Source: Streptomyces sp. ISL-98 | GTDB taxonomy: Bacteria; Actinomycetota; Actinomycetes; Streptomycetales; Streptomycetaceae | DNA: 64,000 bases | Direction: 5' to 3' | Assembly: GCF_018614055.1 (NCBI RefSeq) | Contig: NZ_JAGGPB010000042.1 | Coordinates: forward strand, 18,419-82,418 | In this document: in pieces, positions 59,463-64,000 of the stretch | How the letters are laid out: every line of letters starts with the position of its first letter | Numbering within the stretch: position 1 is the first letter of the stretch | Notes under the pieces: model-generated | Database searches by the model: none | Told to the model about the DNA's origin: nothing | Seen by the model: the letters and a program-made list of their open reading frames with translations, nothing else | Position numbers and translations under genes: made by a program

Positions 59463-61076
59463 CTACAGCAGTCCTCCCAGCGGCCAGACCCGCTCGGTGA
59501 GCCGCCCGCGCAGCCTTCCTGCGGCGGTGTCGGCTTCGGCGAGCCAGTCGGCAGCGATCAGCAGTTCGGCGTGCTCGGGGATCTCCTCGGGCGGCAGGGT
59601 GCAGAACGCGGCGGCCTGGTCCAGGTCGATTCCGCCGTCCTCGGCACGTCCGAGGCGGCCGTCGGGGCGGGTGTGCGCGGCGGTGTACAGCGCGAGCAGC
59701 CGGGTGGCGGGCAGCAGTTTCTTCTTGCGCAACTTCCGGTCGCCCACCGCCTTCTGGGCCCAGCCGGAGATCCTCGAACGGGTGGTCTTGCCGAAGCCGA
59801 ACGGGCGGGGCTGGTCGGGTAGCAGCGTGGGGACGGTGATCTCGGTGGGATCCTCGGGCCGGGCGGCCAGCGCTTCGGCGACTGTGCCGGGCAGGCGCAG
59901 CCAGCCGGCCGCGACCAGCTGCTCCAGCACCCGCTCGGCATCGCCTTGCAGCCAGCCGGTGAGGTCTTGTCCGGTGATGTTCCCGGTGCCGGCGCGCGCG
60001 GCCCGCAGGGTGAGCATGAGCACCGCGAGACGTACCCCGGCCTCGGGATGTGGGGCGTTGGCCTGGACGTAGTCCAGCACGGTACGGGCGTGCACGGCCT
60101 GGCTCCGGGTCAGCAGCCGTTCCACCACCGGCCCGTCGTCCCCGCTCACCGTGTCGCCGACTCGGTTCTCGTGCATCTCGCGGGTGGTCTGCGCGGCCTT
60201 CTGGGCCCGGTGAGCCTCGTGGCGCAGGGATCCCTCACCGGTGACCTCGGCCCACAGGCTGAACGCGCGGGCCTTGCGCTCGTGGAGTTCGGCGAGGAGA
60301 ACGAGGTCGGGCTCGGCGCGCTCCTGGTAGGCGCGGAACGCATCCCCGAGCTCGATGAGTTCCACACGCAGGACGTCGGGCTGAAGGTCGTGCGGCACGG
60401 TCCGCTGCGCGATCTTCCCCCGCCGCTTCGCCCGCCGGGACACTCCTCCACCCGGCGAGGCGATGCGGGCACCGGGCACCGAAGCAGGTCCGGCGACCGG
60501 GGAGGAAGAAGCGTCGGCAGGAGGGGAGTTGAGGGAGGGGGCGTGGTCGGAGAACACCGCCGCACCCCCGCCCGCCGGCTCCTGGTCCGCCCCGGCCGGA
60601 ACCGGGGTGGAGCGGCGAGGCGGGGGCGGGGCGGTGTCCAGGACACGGCAGTCAGAGGTGGCGGCCGCGCAGCGCGCGCACGTTTCCGCGATCCGCCACA
60701 ACCTTCCGGCGCGGTCCGCGTGCACGGTGAGGACCACCAGGCCCCCGCACCGCACCGCCTCCGCCGCCGGCCGCGCCCCACCGCGCCTTCCCTCGAGGAC
60801 GTCGGGGGTGTGCCACGCGCAGTCGGCGGCACGGCAGCCGCACCACGCCTCGCTGCGCGGCCCGCCGCCCGCGCGGATGCGGGCCAGGTGCAGGTTGACG
60901 TGTTCGACCGCGGCCTTGCGCCCCGCCGCGGCGCTGGGGAAACGCTGATCGGCGCAGGCCGGGCGGGAGCAGGAGAGCCGGACCGTGCCTGCGGACGGAC
61001 GGCCATAGGGGTCCAGGCGTACTGTCCACACCCGCCCTGTGACGCGCTCCTGCTGCGTGTCGGCCTCCACCGCCAT
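59463..61076 (-). CDS. Plasmid-type hypothetical protein with a Cys-rich N-terminus
   Basis: ATG at 61076 (site GGGAG) gives 537 residues. Residues 1-150 have several Cys/His groups (CSRPACADQ, WCGCRAADCAWH, CARCAAATSDC), which suggests zinc binding. Residues ~150-220 are a disordered Pro/Ser linker. Residues 225-537 are helical with winged-helix-like segments (SQAVHARTVLDYVQANAP, LTGWLQGDAERVLEQLVAAGWL). I recall proteins of this layout on Streptomyces linear plasmids and chromosome ends, without known function. A DNA-binding role is plausible. The frame is intact and has strong GC bias at third positions. Confidence 0.65.
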   Translation of the reverse strand: MAVEADTQQERVTGRVWTVRLDPYGRPSAGTVRLSCSRPACADQRFPSAAAGRKAAVEHVNLHLARIRAGGGPRSEAWCGCRAADCAWHTPDVLEGRRGGARPAAEAVRCGGLVVLTVHADRAGRLWRIAETCARCAAATSDCRVLDTAPPPPRRSTPVPAGADQEPAGGGAAVFSDHAPSLNSPPADASSSPVAGPASVPGARIASPGGGVSRRAKRRGKIAQRTVPHDLQPDVLRVELIELGDAFRAYQERAEPDLVLLAELHERKARAFSLWAEVTGEGSLRHEAHRAQKAAQTTREMHENRVGDTVSGDDGPVVERLLTRSQAVHARTVLDYVQANAPHPEAGVRLAVLMLTLRAARAGTGNITGQDLTGWLQGDAERVLEQLVAAGWLRLPGTVAEALAARPEDPTEITVPTLLPDQPRPFGFGKTTRSRISGWAQKAVGDRKLRKKKLLPATRLLALYTAAHTRPDGRLGRAEDGGIDLDQAAAFCTLPPEEIPEHAELLIAADWLAEADTAAGRLRGRLTERVWPLGGLL

Positions 61077-61438
61077 GTGCTACTCCCAGCGTTGCTTGGT
61101 CCGTCGCCTTGGGTAGTCCCCATCATCGGGGAAGCCCCGAGGAACGGAAGTTCCGGCCGACGTGTGTCTGCTCGCACGTGAAGCCGATGCGCCCGGCATG
61201 GCCCCTCCGGCCGCAGAGCGCGCCGTCTTCATCCTCCAAGCCGTGGAAGCCACCCGCCGTATTCGGCTGATCCTGTCCGGTCGGCGCAGACTGCCCCCAG
61301 GCCGGACATGGGGTGCGCGCCCTGCCGCGCCCAGGCATGGCCGGATCGGATCCTGCCCGGTGATCGACTCCTGACGGATTGTCAGTGCCGGGTGCTGTTC
61401 TCAGTGGTGTGCACGGAGCACACCAGTCCGAAGGGGGA
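61077..61438. other. Intergenic region
   Basis: I see no convincing gene. It lies between divergent genes and should hold both promoters. Several short open frames on both strands lack binding sites. Confidence 0.4.
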
Positions 61439-61672
61439 ATGGCGATCACGGCAGTGAAGGTCACCGAGCACACACGGGGCGGGCATCCGGTACGGGAACA
61501 CACCCGCTCGCATCCCGGGTCGGCCCGGCAGCTCACGATCTTCGGGATCGTGGCCATCGTGGTCTGGGGACTGGCCCAGGGCCAGGTGACGTTCTCCGGC
61601 GACGGGGTGACGGCGCCGCCGGGCACCCTGCCCGCCTCGGTCGCCCCGGCGCGTCCGGGGAGCGGCCGGTGA
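61439..61672 (+). CDS. Small single-pass membrane protein
   Basis: ATG at 61439 follows GAAGGGGGA and gives 77 residues. After a hydrophilic 35-residue N-terminus comes one transmembrane helix (LTIFGIVAIVVWGLAQGQV) and a Pro-rich tail (APPGTLPASVAPARPG). It precedes the Mrr-type gene by 81 bases on the same strand. Similar small proteins accompany such genes on actinobacterial elements, to my memory. Confidence 0.55.
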   Translation: MAITAVKVTEHTRGGHPVREHTRSHPGSARQLTIFGIVAIVVWGLAQGQVTFSGDGVTAPPGTLPASVAPARPGSGR

Positions 61673-61753
61673 CCAGGAGGGAGGCGGTCTTGTCAGCGGG
61701 CCGGGGTTCTTCCGACACTGCGGTGCATCGGGATGACACGGAACGGGGGCACG

Positions 61754-62441
61754 ATGGCAGCACGGCGGCGCCGGCGCTCGAAGGGCCGGGCGCGTACAAA
61801 CTGGCGGGGCTGGTCCGGGCTCTCAGCGGCGGGGTTCGTCGTCTGGGTCGCGGTGAACTGGGCGGCGCTGTGGCCGTACGTCCTCACCATCGTCGCCCTG
61901 GCCGTGCTCGGCACCACCGCCTGGCTGCTCACCCGAGCTCACCAGCGGGCCGTGAGCGCGGACCGTACATGGCGGGCGGGGGAGGAACGCAGGGCCCCGC
62001 GAACTGTCCATGACCGCCGTCGACGCCCTGACGTGGCAGGAGTTCGAGCAGTACGTCGCCGAGCTGTGCCGCCGGGACGGCTGCACCAAGGTCTTCGTGA
62101 GCGGGAAGAAGGGTGACCTGGGCGCTGACGTGGTGGGCTACCTCGCCGACGGCAGGAAACTTGTCGTGCAGTGTAAAAAATATGCGGTCGACCGGTCGGT
62201 GTCCTCACACGACATGCAGAAGTTCGTCGGTACCGCCCGGCCCGAACACGGCGGGGACGTCGCCCTGTTCGTCACCACCTGCCGCGCCTTCACCAAGGAC
62301 GCCCTCGGTCTGGCCGTCCGGCAGGACATCATCGCCCTGCACCGCGATCTTCTCGGTGCCTGGGTGAAGGGAGCTCACCTGGAGACGCTGCTGCCGCTGA
62401 ACGGCTCTGGCGGCGGTACATGCCGTCGGCCGTCGGCCTGA
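61754..62441 (+). pseudogene. Membrane-anchored Mrr-type restriction endonuclease, frameshifted
   Basis: ATG at 61754 starts a basic N-terminus and two transmembrane helices (SAAGFVVWVAVNWAALW, VLTIVALAVLGTTAWLL), then HQRAVSADRTWRAGEER. The nuclease domain continues in another frame: MTAVDALTWQEFEQYVAEL, GDLGADVVGY, LVVQCKKYA, then MQKFVGTARPEHGGDVALFV. The GADVV Asp and QCK motif are the Mrr active site. The switch falls at GGGCCCCGCG (61992-62001); with one C fewer the frames join as RRARELSMTAVDA. So there is a one-base insertion in a C run, either a real inactivation or a sequencing error. The nuclease part alone could start at ATG 62010. Confidence 0.8.
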
Positions 62442-62626
62442 CCAGCAGACACCACAGCTTCCTGTACGACGGCGCCTTCGCGGCGGACCAGGCCTGGCGC
62501 CAGGCAGTCTCCCGGCACGGGTTCGTGATCCTGATCACCGGGAAGAGCGTCATCGGCACGGAGACCGAGGTCTGCTTCGACACCCGCGAGTGCCGCTTCC
62601 TGTGCGTGGCCTGCCGCATCGGGTGA
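62420..62626 (+). CDS. Small hypothetical protein
   Basis: A 68-residue frame overlaps the end of the Mrr gene: SRHHSFLYDGAFAADQAWRQ, HGFVILITGKSVIGTETEV and a Cys-containing end (CRFLCVACRIG). Codon use looks normal. There is no obvious binding site, but translational coupling to the overlapping gene would explain that. A strong terminator follows immediately. Confidence 0.4.
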   Translation: MPSAVGLTSRHHSFLYDGAFAADQAWRQAVSRHGFVILITGKSVIGTETEVCFDTRECRFLCVACRIG

Positions 62627-62635
62627 TCACGTTCA

Positions 62636-62688
62636 GGACGTACTGCGGCGCCGCCCCACGGGGGGGAGGGCGGCGCCGCAGTACGTCC
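62636..62688. terminator. 21-bp perfect hairpin, bidirectional terminator
   Basis: The stem at 62636-62656 pairs perfectly with 62668-62688 over 21 bases around an 11-base G-rich loop. It separates the plus-strand Mrr region from the minus-strand TPR remnant and can stop transcription from both sides. Confidence 0.85.
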
Positions 62689-62690
62689 AG

Positions 62691-63395
62691 TCACCGTAGC
62701 CGTCGGCTTTTCGGGCGCGCAGGGCATGTTCGCGGCCTGGCTGGATTCCAACCGGGCTGCTCGGCGGGAAGCGTGAGGCCGGCCATGAAGTGCGCGATGT
62801 CGATGTAGTACGCGAAATCGCCGCCCCGGGTCAGTTCGCGCAGGCGGGAGATCGTGGCGGTCAGCGCGTCGAGGTCGTCCAAGACGGCCTGGTGGAAGGC
62901 GAGGGCCAGCTCGAGGGTGGGTGTCACGGAGGTGAGGCCCGCGACGTCGAGCTCGGTACGCAGCGCCTGGACGCGGTCTTCGAGCGCGAGGTTGCCGGCG
63001 TCGCGAATGAGAGCGGCGATGGCCGCGTTGATCCTGGACGCACGCAGGTCGAGGTGCGCGAGGAGCTGTTCAACCAGGTCGACCTCGTCGTCGGCCTGGT
63101 GGGGGTCGATGAAGGCGACGGCGAGGGCGCGCAGGGCCTGATTGTGCGCGGCCTCGCCGGACTTCGCATGCTGTTCGGCTTCGAGACGCCCGGCCAGGTA
63201 GGCGGCCGCCGCGCGTGCCGGCTCTCCCTGCACCCACCACACATCACCCAAGACCCGCTGGTGACGCCCTTCCCAGCCCAGAGTTTGCGCGGCGGCGAAC
63301 GTGGTGGGGAAGTCCCCGGCGAGGCGCGCAGCTTGGGCCAGGCGACCGCCGCCGTCGACGACCTGCTGGTAGCCGCGGCGGGAGTCCGCGCTGTG
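62691..63395 (-). pseudogene. TPR-repeat protein, C-terminal remnant
   Basis: The minus strand is open from ~63395: GYQQVVDGGGRLAQAARLAG, LGDVWWVQGEPARAAAAYLA, ALRALAVAFIDPHQADDEVD, LRASRINAAIAALIRDAGNL, then DFAYYIDIAHFMAGL. These are TPR-like helical pairs of the kind found at the C-terminus of actinobacterial NB-ARC/TPR regulators. No start codon or ATPase domain is present; a TTG at 63251 is only formal. The end (TLPAEQPGWNP...) looks replaced near 62760. Confidence 0.5.
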
Positions 63396-63455
63396 TCCGA
63401 TGTCGCGGTGTGGTCGGGTAGCCGGGGTCCAGCAATGGACTCCGGCTACCCGACC

Positions 63456-63590
63456 TCACCCGTCCCGCCAACTGCCCTGCGGGGACCGTTCTGGCATGTC
63501 GCTGGGGAAGGTGAGTTGCTTGTTGGCCGCCTTGGCCAGCCAGTCCGCCACTGGCCAGCTGAGTTCGGTACGCAGGTCACGCGTGTCCAT
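63456..63590 (-). CDS. Possible 44-residue protein or gene fragment
   Basis: ATG at 63590 opens MDTRDLRTELSWPVADWLAK, continues AANKQLTFPSDMPERSPQGS and stops at 63456. The composition looks like protein, but there is no ribosome-binding site and no family match. It may be an N-terminal remnant. Confidence 0.25.
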   Translation of the reverse strand: MDTRDLRTELSWPVADWLAKAANKQLTFPSDMPERSPQGSWRDG

Positions 63591-63619
63591 AGTGCGTCCG
63601 CGGCGCGACCCGCCCTCCG

Positions 63620-63849
63620 TGAAGCGAACCGTCCACGACCCCGGCCTTTTCGTGTTGTTCGAGGCCAGACCGGCCGGCCTGCTGATGCACCAGCTGGTCC
63701 GCGCCAGCGGCCTCTCCTCCAGTCAGGTGAGGTCTGGCCGCGCTACGGGACGAGGCCGCGTCCAAGGGCTGGCCGCACGGCATGCGGTGCGGGGCGGCGC
63801 TGCGGTTCTGGCGGGTCGCGGGGTGCTGGGGCGGCAGGTGGGGGTGTGG
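63620..63849 (+). pseudogene. Frameshifted remnant of a helical, winged-helix-like protein
   Basis: GTG at 63620 starts VKRTVHDPGLFVLFEARPAG and LLMHQLVRASGLSSSQV. After ~63727 the likely continuation, GLAALRDEAASKGWPHGMRC, lies in another frame and ends at a TAG near 63852. The two parts join as one winged-helix-like fold. Family unknown. Confidence 0.35.
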
Positions 63850-64000
63850 TTAGAGGGCTTCGGCGAGTTCTTCGATTTGGTTGGCGAGGTGGGGGTCGGG
63901 GTGGGGGACGCTGCCGAATTCTTCGTCTTGGTCGGTTGTGAGGCGTTCCACGAGGGCGCGCAGGGCTGGGTTGGGTGCGCGGTGGTGGCGGGTGGTGTGG
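63850..64000 (-). CDS. C-terminal end of a gene cut by the window edge
   Basis: From the right edge the minus strand reads APNPALRALVERLTTDQDEE and FGSVPHPDPHLANQIEELAE before a TAA stop (63850-63852). This is an acidic, helical C-terminus that looks genuine. The rest lies outside the window, so no function can be given. Confidence 0.45.
   Translation of the reverse strand, partial: HTTRHHRAPNPALRALVERLTTDQDEEFGSVPHPDPHLANQIEELAEAL

Noticed and set aside
61123..61626. Minus-strand ORF of 167 residues
   Set aside because: No binding site, odd Cys/Pro-rich composition, and it overlaps the small membrane gene that has a good start. Considered spurious.
62636..62688. Perfect 21-bp hairpin as a telomere or replication palindrome
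   Set aside because: It sits between convergent genes right after a stop codon, so a bidirectional terminator is the simpler reading. Streptomyces telomeres have several clustered palindromes, which are absent here.
1..64000. CRISPR arrays, rRNA genes or a complete tRNA gene
   Set aside because: No regularly spaced repeats, rRNA-like sequence or full cloverleaf were seen. Only the tRNA-Thr 3' half is present.

Overview
The window is high-GC DNA with GTG/TTG starts, stop-start overlaps (ATGA, GTGA) and gene families typical of Streptomyces or a close relative. Insertion sequences, broken genes, toxin-antitoxin modules and defence genes dominate. Housekeeping genes are nearly absent. This fits a chromosome arm or a large plasmid. 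A 3' half of a tRNA-Thr gene at 21056 shows that at least one element integrated here.

Layout, left to right. 1-3340: a GNAT-like ORF, a complete IS1380 element and an SMI1-like remnant. 3555-14320: a secreted LamG protein, a 2153-residue RHS/polymorphic toxin with an unclassified C-terminal toxin tip, its probable immunity gene and a strong terminator. 14331-20612: a kinase remnant, then IS630, IS110, ISL3 and a truncated IS3. 21056-21136: tRNA-Thr(CGU) 3' half with terminator, a probable attachment site. 21655-30080: a complete four-gene Wadjet anti-plasmid cassette (jetABCD) with overlapping genes. 30183-36612: a nested IS cascade. It holds a VapC remnant, an integrase-type IS, and an IS481 gene split by a four-gene serine-recombinase transposon, itself cut by an IS3 remnant. 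36613-40773: small accessory genes, a GPP34 protein, an IS5 element and a 541-bp inverted-repeat cassette, bounded by two copies of a ~90-bp repeat. 41017-45621: a cytoplasmic-looking subtilase beside a trypsin-like protease fused to a DNA/RNA non-specific nuclease. 45706-46562: IS481 and IS630 remnants. 46710-50887: a LodA-type quinone-cofactor oxidase fused behind a catalase-like domain, with its LodB-like flavoprotein partner. 51337-55327: two pseudogenes, then a second copy of the serine-recombinase transposon. 55324-64000: small plasmid-like genes, an RHH/VapC toxin-antitoxin pair with a perfect 28-bp palindromic operator, an RHH-Doc pair split by an IS110, a plasmid-type protein, a frameshifted Mrr-type restriction endonuclease and degraded fragments.

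Working units: the LamG/RHS/immunity locus is an interbacterial competition module. JetABC form a condensin-like loop extruder and JetD the nuclease that cuts circular DNA. The subtilase and trypsin-nuclease pair looks like an undescribed protease/nuclease conflict module. The catalase-LodA fusion would couple a peroxide-producing amino-acid oxidase to a heme domain that can handle the peroxide. All family assignments come from reading translated sequence; no database search was possible.
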